NCBI GenBank assembly: GCA_005768755.1
Contig: VAFL01000001.1
Location: forward strand, 310,001 to 374,000
Direction of reading: 5' to 3'
DNA: 64,000 nucleotides
Origin: Paracoccus denitrificans
Lineage (GTDB): Bacteria; Pseudomonadota; Alphaproteobacteria; Rhodobacterales; Rhodobacteraceae
Position 1 is the first letter of the stretch, and each line of letters opens with the position of its first letter. The notes under the pieces are model-generated. The model ran no database searches, was not told the DNA's origin, and saw only the letters and a list, made by a program, of their open reading frames with translations. This document shows positions 18,139-28,561 of the stretch, piece after piece. A program made the position numbers and the translations under genes.

Positions 18139-18150
18139 GATAACGCTAAC
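18139..18150. promoter_or_regulatory. Candidate LacI-family operator upstream of zwf
   Basis: GATAACGCTAAC, differing from the edd-side site (GTTAACGCTAAC) in one position. It lies 35-46 bases before the zwf start, right after the PIN gene stop, where it could overlap a promoter. The shared site suggests joint control of edd and of zwf-pgl-pgi. Confidence 0.6.
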
Positions 18151-18184
18151 ATCGGATATCGAAACCTCAAGCAAGGAGGTACCC

Positions 18185-19627
18185 ATGGTCGTGAGAACCA
18201 TTCCCGTCGACGATTTCGACCTGGTGATTTTCGGCGCCACCGGCGATCTTGCCCATCGCAAGATCCTGCCTGGCCTGTATCGGCGCTATCTTGCCGGACA
18301 GATGCCGCCCGAGGCGCGCATTATCGGGGCCGCGCGGTCAGATTACACCGACGATCAGTTCCGCGAAGAAACCCGCAAGGCGATCGAGGAATTTGCCCCC
18401 AAGGTCGACAAAAGCCAGCTTGACGGCTTTCTTGGCCAGCTTGGTTATGTCCCCATCGACGCCAAAGGCACCGGCGGCTGGGAGGACCTGAAATCGCGGA
18501 TGCGGCCCGGCGTCGTGCGCGCGTTCTATTTTTCTGTCGCGCCGTCGCTGTTCGGGGACTTGGCGCAGCGCCTTTCGGAAAACGGGATCGCTGACGAAGA
18601 CAGCCGGATCGTGGTTGAAAAGCCTTTCGGTCGCGACCTCGAATCGGCGCGCGCCCTGAATGAGGTTCTGGCCCAGCATTTCGCGGAAAAGCAGATTTAC
18701 CGGATCGACCATTATCTGGGCAAGGAAACCGTCCAGAACCTGATGGCAGTGCGTTTCGCGAATATCCTGTTCGAGCCGCTGTGGAATGCGCAATTCGTCG
18801 ATCACGTTCAGATCACCGTTGCCGAAACCGTTGGTGTGGGGGGGCGCGGCAGCTATTACGACAATTCCGGTGCCATGCGTGACATGGTCCAGAACCACCT
18901 GATGCAGCTTCTGTGCCTGACCGCGATGGAGCCGCCTTATCACTTCGATCCCGATGCCGTTCGCGACGAGAAACTGAAGGTGATCCGCGCGCTGGAACCG
19001 GTCGAAGAATCCGAGATCGTGCGCGGTCAGTATCAGGCCGATGGCGAACACAACGGTTATCTGGATGATGCCGAAAACCCGGCCAGCCGCACGGAAAGTT
19101 ACGTCGCGCTGAAGGTCAAAATCTCGAACTGGCGCTGGCAGGGCACGCCCTTCTACCTGCGCACAGGCAAGAAGCTGCGCGCGCGGACAAGCGAGATCGT
19201 GATCACCTTCCGCGAGCCGCCGCATTCGATCTTTGATGAAAGCGGGCAGAAGCCGAACCAGCTTGTCATCCGTCTGCAGCCCGATGAAGGCATGGACCTG
19301 ACCGTGATGATCAAGGAACCCGGACCCGGCGGCATGCGCCTGATGCAGGTGCCGCTGGATATGTCCTTCGCAGATGCGCTTGGTGCCGAGGCCGCAGACA
19401 TGCCCGACGCTTACGAACGCCTGATCATGGACGTGATCCGCGGCAACCAGACTCTGTTCATGCGCGGCGATGAGGTCGAGGCCGCCTGGGCTTGGGCCGA
19501 TCCGATCATCAAGGGATGGGAAGCGGGCAAAGCGCGGCCCGAGCCTTACGATCCCGGCTCCTCCGGCCCGGACGAGGCGCTGCGCCTGATGCATCGCGAC
19601 AATCGCCGCTGGCGGGAGATCCGCTGA
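18185..19627 (+). CDS. zwf: Glucose-6-phosphate 1-dehydrogenase
   Basis: NADP-dependent oxidation of glucose 6-phosphate to 6-phosphogluconolactone (480 residues). The N-terminal dinucleotide motif FGATGDLAHRK, the substrate motif YRIDHYLGKE and the later KKLRARTSEI stretch are all present. The ATG at 18185 follows AAGGAGGT at 18173-18180; the in-frame codon at 18134 would lie over the putative operator. It starts the run zwf-pgl-pgi, with the pgl start overlapping its stop by one base. Confidence 0.97.
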   Translation: MVVRTIPVDDFDLVIFGATGDLAHRKILPGLYRRYLAGQMPPEARIIGAARSDYTDDQFREETRKAIEEFAPKVDKSQLDGFLGQLGYVPIDAKGTGGWEDLKSRMRPGVVRAFYFSVAPSLFGDLAQRLSENGIADEDSRIVVEKPFGRDLESARALNEVLAQHFAEKQIYRIDHYLGKETVQNLMAVRFANILFEPLWNAQFVDHVQITVAETVGVGGRGSYYDNSGAMRDMVQNHLMQLLCLTAMEPPYHFDPDAVRDEKLKVIRALEPVEESEIVRGQYQADGEHNGYLDDAENPASRTESYVALKVKISNWRWQGTPFYLRTGKKLRARTSEIVITFREPPHSIFDESGQKPNQLVIRLQPDEGMDLTVMIKEPGPGGMRLMQVPLDMSFADALGAEAADMPDAYERLIMDVIRGNQTLFMRGDEVEAAWAWADPIIKGWEAGKARPEPYDPGSSGPDEALRLMHRDNRRWREIR

Positions 19628-20298
19628 TGTGTGCAGAGATCGTCACCTATCCCGACCGCGAATTGCTGGCATTGTCGCTGGCCGACCGCATCGCCGGAGA
19701 ACTGCGCCAGCAGCTTGAGGCCGTGGGCCCGGCCAGCCTGTGCGTGCCGGGTGGATCAACCCCTGCGCCGATGTTCAAGGCGCTTTCGGGGCTGCCGCTC
19801 GATTGGGCCAACATCACGCTGTTTCTGAACGACGAACGCTGGGTGCCAGCATCCAATCCGCGCTCGAACTCGGCCATGCTGCGCGAGACGCTGATGAACG
19901 GGCCAGCGGCCTCGGCGGATTATCTGGACCTGTATACGGGCGATGCGACACCCGAAGACGCCGCGCCTGCGCTGTCTGAACGGATCAAGGCGCTGATGCC
20001 GATCACGGTTCTGGTGCTTGGCATGGGCGACGACATGCATACGGCCAGCCTGTTTCCGCGCGCCGACGGCCTTGAGCGGTTGCTGGCCGCCGATGCACCG
20101 CCCGTGATGGCGGCGGCAGGCGGGGCAGAGCCGCGCATCACGCTGACCGCGCCAGCGCTGCTTTCCGCGATGAGCATTCATATCCTTATTACCGGCAGCC
20201 AGAAGCGTGCTGCCCTTGAAACCGCCACCGGCGCGAACCCGATTGACGCGCCGATTTCTGCTTTTCTTCGTAACGCGACGGTGCATTATGCCGACTGA
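19627..20298 (+). CDS. pgl: 6-phosphogluconolactonase
   Basis: Hydrolyses 6-phosphogluconolactone to 6-phosphogluconate (223 residues). Family features: LCVPGGSTPAPMF near residue 40, LFLNDERWVP and VLVLGMGDDMHTASLFP, the last carrying the catalytic acid/His set of the NagB/Pgl fold. The ATG at 19627 overlaps the zwf stop (TGATG), and its own end overlaps pgi by 11 bases. Confidence 0.95.
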   Translation: MCAEIVTYPDRELLALSLADRIAGELRQQLEAVGPASLCVPGGSTPAPMFKALSGLPLDWANITLFLNDERWVPASNPRSNSAMLRETLMNGPAASADYLDLYTGDATPEDAAPALSERIKALMPITVLVLGMGDDMHTASLFPRADGLERLLAADAPPVMAAAGGAEPRITLTAPALLSAMSIHILITGSQKRAALETATGANPIDAPISAFLRNATVHYAD

Positions 20299-21910
20299 TC
20301 TTGAACCCATCTGGACCCGCCTTCAAACGCTGCGCCCCTCGGGTCAGCGTCGGATCACCCAGCTTTTCGACGATAATCCGAACCGCGCGCAGAATTTCCG
20401 CGTGGAAGCCGACGGGATGATCTTCGATTATTCCAAGACCAGTATCGACGAAAGCGCGCGCGACGCGCTGCTGGAACTGGCAGGCGATGTGGCCCAGAAG
20501 CGCGAGGCGATGTTTTCCGGCGCGCGCATCAACGAGACCGAGGACCGATCGGTCCTGCATACGGCGCTGCGCAATTACGACAAGCCGCTGGTGGTCGAGG
20601 GCACGGATATCAGCGCCGAGGTTTCGGCGACGCTGGACCGGATGGAGGCTTTCGCCAAATCCGTGCGCGATGGCAGCTTCTCGGGGCAGGGCGGCAAGTT
20701 CACGGATGTGGTGAATATCGGCATCGGCGGATCCGACCTTGGCCCGAAAATGGCGACGATTGCACTTTCGCCTTATCATGACGGGCCGCGCACGCATTTC
20801 GTGTCGAATGTCGACGGTGCAGATATTGCCGATGTGCTGGCCGGCCTTGATCCGCTGACAACGCTGGTGATCGTCGCTTCGAAGACGTTCACGACGATCG
20901 AGACGATGACCAACGCCCAGACCGCGTTGGACTGGATGAAAGCGTCCGTCAAAGATCCGGGCGCGCAGTTCGCGGCGCTGTCTTCGGCCACCGACAAGAC
21001 TGAAAGCTGGGGCATCGACGGCACCCGCGTCTTCGGCTTCGCGGATTGGGTCGGCGGGCGCTATTCCATGTGGGGGCCGATCGGGCTGTCGCTGATGATC
21101 GCGGTTGGCCCGCAGAATTTCCGCGAGGTGCTGCGCGGTGCGGCCACCATGGACGCCCATTTCCGGCAGGCGCCGCTTTTGCAGAACATGCCGGTCATGC
21201 TGGCCCTGGTCGGCATCTGGAACTATCAGGTCAACGGCTACCCGACCCGCGCGGTCCTGCCCTATGAAAACCGCCTGTCACGGCTGCCGGCCTATCTGCA
21301 GCAGCTGGAAATGGAATCGAACGGCAAGCGCGTCGCGATGGACGGGTCCGACCTCACGCACGATTCCGGCCCCGTCGTCTGGGGCGAACCGGGCACCAAC
21401 GGCCAGCACGCCTTTTACCAGCTGATCCATCAGGGCACCCAGGTCGTGCCGTGCGAATTCATCGCCGCCGCCCGCGGACATGAGCCGGATCTGGACAATC
21501 ACCACAAGCTGCTGCTGGCCAATTGCCTTGCCCAGTCCGAGGCGCTGATGCGCGGCCGCAGCCTTGATGTCGCGCGCGAGATGATGGCGAAGAAGGGTCT
21601 GACCGGTGACGAACTGGAACGCCAGGCCCGCCACAGGGTCTTTCCGGGCAACCGCCCCTCGACCACGCTGCTGATCGAACAGCTGACGCCGTTCACCCTT
21701 GGCCAGATCGTTGCGCTCTACGAACACCGGGTCTTTGTCGAAGGCGTGATCTTCGGTATCAACAGCTTCGATCAATGGGGGGTCGAGCTTGGCAAGGAAC
21801 TGGCGTTGAGCGTGGCGCCGCTTCTGGATGGCGAATCGTCGCCGGATCACGATCCTTCGACATTGGCGCTGGCGCAGGAAATTCTGAAGATGCGCGCCTC
21901 ATCCGGGTGA
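20288..21910 (+). CDS. pgi: Glucose-6-phosphate isomerase
   Basis: Interconverts glucose 6-phosphate and fructose 6-phosphate (540 residues). Signatures: VNIGIGGSDLGPKM for phosphate binding, VASKTFTTIETM, the catalytic Glu region and GEPGTNGQHAFYQLIHQGT, and the C-terminal Lys/His segment FGINSFDQWGVELGK. The ATG at 20288 is inside the end of pgl. In an organism using the Entner-Doudoroff route this enzyme mainly cycles fructose 6-phosphate back to the zwf entry point. Confidence 0.97.
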   Translation: MPTDLEPIWTRLQTLRPSGQRRITQLFDDNPNRAQNFRVEADGMIFDYSKTSIDESARDALLELAGDVAQKREAMFSGARINETEDRSVLHTALRNYDKPLVVEGTDISAEVSATLDRMEAFAKSVRDGSFSGQGGKFTDVVNIGIGGSDLGPKMATIALSPYHDGPRTHFVSNVDGADIADVLAGLDPLTTLVIVASKTFTTIETMTNAQTALDWMKASVKDPGAQFAALSSATDKTESWGIDGTRVFGFADWVGGRYSMWGPIGLSLMIAVGPQNFREVLRGAATMDAHFRQAPLLQNMPVMLALVGIWNYQVNGYPTRAVLPYENRLSRLPAYLQQLEMESNGKRVAMDGSDLTHDSGPVVWGEPGTNGQHAFYQLIHQGTQVVPCEFIAAARGHEPDLDNHHKLLLANCLAQSEALMRGRSLDVAREMMAKKGLTGDELERQARHRVFPGNRPSTTLLIEQLTPFTLGQIVALYEHRVFVEGVIFGINSFDQWGVELGKELALSVAPLLDGESSPDHDPSTLALAQEILKMRASSG

Positions 21911-21923
21911 CAGACACCACGGG

Positions 21924-21948
21924 GGTCCGGGGCGCAATGGCCCGGACC
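21924..21948. terminator. Hairpin between converging pgi and MFS genes
   Basis: GGTCCGGG (21924-21931) and CCCGGACC (21941-21948) form a perfect 8-bp stem with a nine-base loop between the pgi stop and the MFS stop. There is no clear T run on either side, so it may work as a weak bidirectional terminator or only stabilise mRNA ends. Confidence 0.45.
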
Positions 21949-23145
21949 TCAGGCCTGTTTCGGACGCATCCGCAGCCAGATCAATGCCGCGCCTGCCAGC
22001 ACCAGGAACGGGACCATTGCCATATTGACCGCGCTCCACCCGGCTTGCGGGTCCAGGTTGCCCGCACAGTTCATAAGCCCGCCCGACGACAGCGAGGCCA
22101 GGAAGACCCCACCGAACACGAACAGATCGTTGATGCCCTGCACCCGGCCGCGCTCCTCGGGGCGGTGCGCGCGTGTCAGCATCGCCGTAGCGCCGATAAA
22201 GCCGAAATTCCAACCAAGCCCCAACATCATCAGCGCGATGTAAAAGTTGCCCAGATCCACCCCGCCAAGCGCGACTGCGCCGGCACCGGTCAGGATCGTC
22301 AGGCCGACCGCAACGACCGTGGTCGACCCGAAGCGATTTATAAGATGGCCCGTGAAAAAGCTGGGGACGAACATCGCCAGAACGTGCGAAAACACAACAT
22401 AATCAGCCTGCCGTTGCTCAAACCCGCAGCCGACCATCGCCAGCGGTGTCGATGTCATCACCAGGTTCATGAGGGCATAGGACACCATCGCGCAGATCAT
22501 GGCGACGACGACGTTCGGATCGGTCAGGATCTCGCGCGTTGACCGACCGCTTGTGGTCGCGCCCGGCACGGCGGAGGGTGGGCGCGGAATATCCAGCGCC
22601 GTGAACAGCCCGATCCCCAGCAGGTTCAGCCCGACGATGACGGCATAAGTATAAAGGTAGGGAATGGCCGACAGCCCATCGGTCAGCCGCAGCAGGCCAA
22701 GGGCCACGAAGGCCGATGCAAGCCCGCCCGCCATCACGAAGCTGATCGCCCGCGGCGCGAAGGTCTCGGGTGCGGTGTCCGTGGCTGCGAAACGGAAAAA
22801 TCCCTGGGCCGCCATATAGACACCCGTCAACAACGAGCCGAGAAGGTAAAGTGCGAAACTTCCCTGATATAGCCCGCTGGCTGCAACCCCAGCACCCAGC
22901 ATCCCGGCCAGTCCGGCCACCTGAAAGCCGGCACGGCGACCATAGTGCTGCATGAAACCCGAGAGTGGCCGCGCGCTTAGTGCCGATCCCAGCACGATCA
23001 TGGACATTGCCAGCGTCGCGAAACAGGGATTGGGCGACAGCATCTGTCCCGCCAACCCGCCAATCGTGAAGATCATCGGCATCTGCGCGCCCATCACCGC
23101 CTGCGCGATGACAAGGATCACCACATTGCGTCTGGCCCGGCGCAT
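21949..23145 (-). CDS. Major facilitator superfamily transporter
   Basis: Inner-membrane carrier of about 398 residues with 12 predicted hydrophobic helices; substrate unknown. The N terminus (MRRARRNVVILVIAQAV) is a positively charged stretch before the first helix, and RAHRPEERGRVQGINDLF resembles the cytoplasmic loop between helices of MFS proteins. I used the ATG at 23145; a TTG at 23178 or GTG at 23160 would add up to 11 residues. It is downstream of eda on the same strand, so a sugar or sugar-acid substrate is a reasonable guess only. Confidence 0.8.
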   Translation of the reverse strand: MRRARRNVVILVIAQAVMGAQMPMIFTIGGLAGQMLSPNPCFATLAMSMIVLGSALSARPLSGFMQHYGRRAGFQVAGLAGMLGAGVAASGLYQGSFALYLLGSLLTGVYMAAQGFFRFAATDTAPETFAPRAISFVMAGGLASAFVALGLLRLTDGLSAIPYLYTYAVIVGLNLLGIGLFTALDIPRPPSAVPGATTSGRSTREILTDPNVVVAMICAMVSYALMNLVMTSTPLAMVGCGFEQRQADYVVFSHVLAMFVPSFFTGHLINRFGSTTVVAVGLTILTGAGAVALGGVDLGNFYIALMMLGLGWNFGFIGATAMLTRAHRPEERGRVQGINDLFVFGGVFLASLSSGGLMNCAGNLDPQAGWSAVNMAMVPFLVLAGAALIWLRMRPKQA

Positions 23146-23183
23146 GGTCGGGCCAGACACGTCGGCCTTGACCGGCAAAGGGA

Positions 23184-23828
23184 TCAGCCTGTCTTGAGTG
23201 CCGCAGCCTCGCGCGCGCGGGCTTCGACCCCGGCCCAGTCAGCATCCGCCACGGCCTTGCTGGATGCGACCCAGCTTGATCCCACACAGACCACGTTTGG
23301 CAGCGACAGATAGGTGCCGGCATTCTGCGGCGTCACACCGCCGGTCGGGCAGAAGGTGATATGCGGCAAGGGACCGGCAAGCGCCTTCAGCGCCGGTGCC
23401 CCGCCCGAGGTTTCGGCGGGAAAGAACTTGAGCATGTCATAGCCGAACTCGTTCGCCTGCATGACCTCGGACGCGGTGACCGCGCCGGGCAAAAGCGGTA
23501 AAGACGCGTCTTCGCAGGCCCGGATCAAGGTTTCAGTGGCACCTGGGGCGACGGCAAACGACGCGCCGGCATCCTTGGCGCGGTAGACCTGTTCTGGTGT
23601 CAGCACGGTGCCCGCGCCGACATGGCCGCCCGTCACCCGAGCCATCGCCTTGATCGCGTCCAGTGCGGCCCCGGTCCTGAGCGTTACCTCCAGCACAGGC
23701 AATCCCCCTGCGATCAACGCCTCGGCCAGCTTTTCAGCATGGGTGGCATCATCTATCACCAGAACCGGAATGACCGGCGCAAGGGCGCAGAGGGCACGGG
23801 TATGTTCGGATTGTGTTTGCGGTATCAT
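23184..23828 (-). CDS. eda: KDPG/KHG aldolase Eda
   Basis: Second Entner-Doudoroff enzyme (214 residues): cleaves 2-keto-3-deoxy-6-phosphogluconate to pyruvate and glyceraldehyde 3-phosphate. The Schiff-base lysine is Lys134 in DMLKFFPAE, with Glu47 and Arg51 in LEVTLRT and the phosphate loop near CPTGGV. The ATG at 23828 follows AGGAG; an earlier in-frame codon at 23885 is rejected. It is transcribed away from pgi together with the MFS gene, not fused to edd as in many other bacteria. Confidence 0.96.
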   Translation of the reverse strand: MIPQTQSEHTRALCALAPVIPVLVIDDATHAEKLAEALIAGGLPVLEVTLRTGAALDAIKAMARVTGGHVGAGTVLTPEQVYRAKDAGASFAVAPGATETLIRACEDASLPLLPGAVTASEVMQANEFGYDMLKFFPAETSGGAPALKALAGPLPHITFCPTGGVTPQNAGTYLSLPNVVCVGSSWVASSKAVADADWAGVEARAREAAALKTG

Positions 23829-23897
23829 AGCCGAAACTCCTGAGAAACGTGTCGCGAAACTGGCGCGGATGGCGGCCGCTTGCAAGCCCGAAGCGCG

Positions 23898-24905
23898 CTA
23901 TTCCAGCAGCCCTGCCTCGCGGTAGTATCGTTCGGCGCCGGGGTGAAGCGGAATGGCGATACCATCCAAAGCGTTTTCGCGCTGGATGCGTCGGCCGATC
24001 GGGTGACCGACGCGAAGCTGGTGCATGGTGTTGTCGTTCCACAGCACCCGCGTGATCGCGTGGATCAAATCCTCGGGCTGCTCGGCCGAAGTCACCCAAA
24101 GTGCGCCCACGGTCAGCGTCTGAACATCGGAAGCAATTCCGCGATAGGTGCCTTGTGGCACCGTGCCGCGCAGAAAGAAGGCGTCCGATCCTGTCAGGAA
24201 GTCGGCGACCGCGCCGTCAATCGGGACCAGCGTCACATCGGCCTGCCCGGCCAATTGGCTTATCGCCGGCGCAGGATAGCCGCCGACGAAGAAAAACGCA
24301 TCCAGATCGCCTTCGCGCAATGCCACGGCTGCGCGGCTTGCAGGCAGATGCTGCAGGGTCAGGTCGGCATCCCTGATCCCGGCTGCATCCAGAACCAGGC
24401 GGGCATCTACAAGTGTGCCCGAACCCGGTTCGTCCAGTGACACGCGTTTGCCGCGCAGGTCGGCAAGGCTTTCGATGCCGGCATCTGCGCGGGCGACGAT
24501 GTGCAGAGTTTCTGGATAAAGCGTGGCAATCGCACGCAAGTTTTCGATCGGGGGCAGACCGGCAAAATTGCCGGTGCCGTTTTGTGCCCAATGTGCCACA
24601 TCGGCCTGCGCAAAACCCGATTCCAACCGGCCTCTGCCGATTGCCTCGACATTTTCGACCGATCCGGCCGTTGCCACGGCCGAGGCCAGAAGACCCGGCA
24701 CCCCGCAAGCGCCGCCATCAATGCAGGGCGTGCCGCCCGGCGGGTTCGAGATCGCGGCCGAGATGATTCCACCAATGGGATAATAGGTCCCTGCGGTCGA
24801 GCCGTTGCCGATCCGGAAAAAGGTCAGCTTCGCCTCCTCCGGTGTTGCGCCGGTCGCCGTAATCAGCAATGCCATTGCGGCGAGAATGGGCGCGAAGCGG
24901 GCCAT
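23898..24905 (-). CDS. TAXI family TRAP transporter solute-binding protein (orphan)
   Basis: A 335-residue exported receptor of the TAXI type, which normally hands substrates to a fused DctQM (TRAP) permease. A signal peptide occupies residues 1-20. The TAXI start FFRIGNGSTAGTYYPIGG and the internal GSGTLVDARLVLDAAG are visible, as is a Cys pair in PCIDGGACG. No TRAP permease is next to it: the neighbours are eda on one side and a lytic transglycosylase whose stop overlaps this start (TGATG). Its membrane partner must be elsewhere, or it works as a sensor. Confidence 0.88.
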   Translation of the reverse strand: MARFAPILAAMALLITATGATPEEAKLTFFRIGNGSTAGTYYPIGGIISAAISNPPGGTPCIDGGACGVPGLLASAVATAGSVENVEAIGRGRLESGFAQADVAHWAQNGTGNFAGLPPIENLRAIATLYPETLHIVARADAGIESLADLRGKRVSLDEPGSGTLVDARLVLDAAGIRDADLTLQHLPASRAAVALREGDLDAFFFVGGYPAPAISQLAGQADVTLVPIDGAVADFLTGSDAFFLRGTVPQGTYRGIASDVQTLTVGALWVTSAEQPEDLIHAITRVLWNDNTMHQLRVGHPIGRRIQRENALDGIAIPLHPGAERYYREAGLLE

Positions 24906-25406
24906 CAGCTGCGCAGCCCCGTTTCTTCCAACAGGCCCTTGCGCTTGGCTTCATAGTAGTAGCCACGCGCATACCAGCCGATGGCCGCGTCCTGATTGCC
25001 ATCCGCAACGATATAGGCCCCGCGCAGATAGCGCCCGGCATATTTCAGGTTGGTATCGGCATCCAGCAGCCCGGAGGGAGAGCCCTTATAGCCCATCGTG
25101 CGCGCCGTTTGGGGCAGAATCTGCATGAGACCATAATAGGGGCCATTGCGCGCGTTGGCACGGTAATCCGATTCACGCTGAATCACACGATGCATGAGCG
25201 ATGGCGGAATCTGATGTTGTGCCGACCAGTAATTGATCTTGCGCCGCATTTCCGGCGTCTCGCCAGGATGCAGGCCCTTGGTGCTGCCCGATCCCGGTCG
25301 CGACGAAGCGCTGTCGCCGCGGCCACCGCATGCGGCAAGCGCCAGCAGGCCCAGCAACGCCGCGCGACGGCCGGTCAGAACCCCGGCCGTCAGGTATTTC
25401 GCCTTG

Positions 25407-25414
<8 letters not shown>
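24905..25414 (-). CDS. Lytic transglycosylase lipoprotein (SLT family)
   Basis: A 169-residue murein-cleaving lipoprotein. The ATG at 25414 gives a lipobox LALAAC near residues 26-31. The SLT domain follows: catalytic Glu in HRVIQRESDYRANARN, then GPYYGLMQILPQTARTMG and NLKYAGRYLRGAY, as in the transglycosylase family. It overlaps the end of lpd by eight bases and the TAXI start by one. A TTG at 25432 is an alternative, less likely start. Confidence 0.9.
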
Positions 25415-26801
<1,387 letters not shown>

Positions 26802-26919
26802 TCGGATCTCCTTCACAGTTCAGCAGCCGCGCGGGGGGCGGCGAAGATTACGCCGTGCATACACAAGCTGCGCGCCGTGTTCATCCCGAAAACGCTGGTG
26901 GCTGGCGTATATCCGCCAC

Positions 26920-27309
26920 CTAGAACAGTGCAGAAAGGATGATGGCCATCGTCGCCAGGAAACCTATGCCCCAGATCACCGAACGCCAGGGTGACCAGCC
27001 AAAGGCATAGGCAGGCACATAGAGCACGCGCGCCCCCAGATAGATCCAGGCTGCCCCGGCGGTGAAACTGCTGTTCTGCCCGGACATGCCGATGACGACC
27101 GCGGCAATGGTGAAAAACGCCAGCGATTCGAAATGGTTGTTCACGGCCCGCCGCAGTCGTCCGGTCATGGGTGAGAATTCCGGGGTGCGGTCGCGCGGCC
27201 CGGCATTCCATTTCGCGCCGACATCGCCGTTCATGACGGCGGCGGCAAGGCCGATCTGGAACGCCTGCAGGATGGCGGCAAGTGCCAGGACGGTCAGTTC
27301 GGGGGTCAT
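26920..27309 (-). CDS. MAPEG family membrane protein
   Basis: A 129-residue protein with about four hydrophobic helices of the MAPEG type (membrane-associated proteins in eicosanoid and glutathione metabolism). Recognisable are the acidic/basic loop GPRDRTPEF and RRAVNNHFESLAFF, with the conserved NHFE-like motif. The bacterial members have no settled function. Its ATG overlaps the L,D-transpeptidase stop by four bases. Confidence 0.85.
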   Translation of the reverse strand: MTPELTVLALAAILQAFQIGLAAAVMNGDVGAKWNAGPRDRTPEFSPMTGRLRRAVNNHFESLAFFTIAAVVIGMSGQNSSFTAGAAWIYLGARVLYVPAYAFGWSPWRSVIWGIGFLATMAIILSALF

Positions 27310-27857
27310 GTCGCGCCTCGTATCTCAATGGGTGTGCCGTCGGGGACGCGCGACCAGATATCGCGCATCTCGGCATTGGTCACGGCAATGCAGCCATTCG
27401 TCCAGTCCCAGCGGCGGTGCAAACCGCCCAGCCAGCCCCAGCCGTTCAACATCCCGTGGATCATGATCGCGCCGCCGGGGCTTTCACCGCGCGCTGACGC
27501 GGCATCCGTATCGGCGGCGTTCGGATAGGAAATATGAAGGCTGAGATGTGCGACCGAGCGGGCGTTGCGCCAGTCGATCATATATTCGCCTTCGGGCGTC
27601 TTCTCGTCACCTTCGCGGGTCTTGTGGCCGTCCGGCGCAGCGCCGAGGCTGATCTCGTATTCGCCGATCACCGCCCCGTCGCGCAGCAATTGCAGGCGCC
27701 GGGCCGGCTTGTCGACGATGATGCGGTCGGCGCGGTCAGCTTCGGCCGCCATCTCTGGCGGGGTGCCGTGGTTGGACGGTTGCGCCTTGGTATAGCCTAA
27801 GGCCGCGACCGGGATCGCGACCATGACGGCTATCACCCAAAGCGCGCGCCGCTTCAT
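27306..27857 (-). CDS. L,D-transpeptidase (YkuD/YafK type)
   Basis: A 183-residue exported enzyme that forms or remodels peptidoglycan cross-links or attaches proteins to the wall. An N-terminal signal anchor spans residues 5-21. The catalytic domain starts near residue 45 (RIIVDKPARRLQLL). The active site has His134 in IMIHG and Cys156 in WTNGCIAVTN, as in the YafK-like subgroup where TxGC replaces SHGC. It overlaps both neighbours by four bases (ATGA). Confidence 0.9.
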   Translation of the reverse strand: MKRRALWVIAVMVAIPVAALGYTKAQPSNHGTPPEMAAEADRADRIIVDKPARRLQLLRDGAVIGEYEISLGAAPDGHKTREGDEKTPEGEYMIDWRNARSVAHLSLHISYPNAADTDAASARGESPGGAIMIHGMLNGWGWLGGLHRRWDWTNGCIAVTNAEMRDIWSRVPDGTPIEIRGAT

Positions 27858-28108
27858 GCAGTTTCAAGCGCGTGCGCCTGTGCGCCGCTGACGCCAGCCT
27901 GAGAGTTGAAGACGCCCGCCGCCCCGTCCAGATAGGCGCGCGCCTGCTTGGCATCTGCGACCTGATACAGCGCCCACACACTGGTGTTGCTTTCGCGCCA
28001 AAGCTGAAGCAGCGAAAGCGAGTTATTGGCCCGGTCTTCGCCATCGGCATCGAAGGCCGCCTTGAATTGCGGGTAATCGGCAATCGTGTAGTGAACAAGC
28101 ATCTGCAT
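27854..28108 (-). CDS. Small protein of unknown function (84 residues)
   Basis: The sequence starts MQMLVHYTIADYPQFKAAF and has the pattern of a small alpha/beta-barrel monooxygenase-like fold (strand, helix, strand with WRESNTSVWALYQV), but I cannot assign it to a named family. No signal peptide. An AGGA site precedes the ATG at 28108 and its stop overlaps the transpeptidase start by four bases, which supports it as a real gene. Confidence 0.65.
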   Translation of the reverse strand: MQMLVHYTIADYPQFKAAFDADGEDRANNSLSLLQLWRESNTSVWALYQVADAKQARAYLDGAAGVFNSQAGVSGAQAHALETA

Positions 28109-28111
28109 CGT

Positions 28112-28531
28112 CTAATCCTTCTTCATGGCAGCACGGATGACCTTCTGATCCGCGTCCGAGATTTCAAAGCATCCTCTGCGGGCCAGCATACCCCAGTTTC
28201 CCGAGGTGAATTCAAGCCCCTCCGTCAACGAAGCGATTGGCGTTTCGGTTGCGTCCAGCCATTCGATATCAAGACGATAGCCGGTGCCCCCTGATCGCAT
28301 TTCCGCCGGATAGGGCGGCTTGTCGCCTGCGACGCGAATTTCGGTAAACGCTTTCAACACCGCGCCATCAGGATAGCTTGTGCGCGGTGAGTAGAAGATC
28401 AGGGAATCACCCGGCGCGATGCGTTTAAGCGCTGCCAGTTTGCCGTGGTTCAGCATGGCAAACCCGCCCTTTACGCCGATCAGCACATGTTCGCGGCTGA
28501 CGACGCCTATCGAGTGGCGCGTGTTGGTCAA
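28112..28531 (-). CDS. EVE domain protein (UPF0310 type)
   Basis: A 139-residue protein with the EVE/PUA-like fold: GVVSREHVLIGVKGGFAML at the N terminus, then KRIAPGDSLIFYSPR and AFTEIRVAGD, as in UPF0310 proteins that bind modified bases in nucleic acid. No ATG fits; the TTG at 28531, preceded by AAGGA nine bases upstream, is the likely start. The gene is in line with the small protein downstream, three bases apart. Confidence 0.8.
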   Translation of the reverse strand: MTNTRHSIGVVSREHVLIGVKGGFAMLNHGKLAALKRIAPGDSLIFYSPRTSYPDGAVLKAFTEIRVAGDKPPYPAEMRSGGTGYRLDIEWLDATETPIASLTEGLEFTSGNWGMLARRGCFEISDADQKVIRAAMKKD

Positions 28532-28561
28532 GGCCAGCGTCCTTCCATCCCTGCCGATAGC

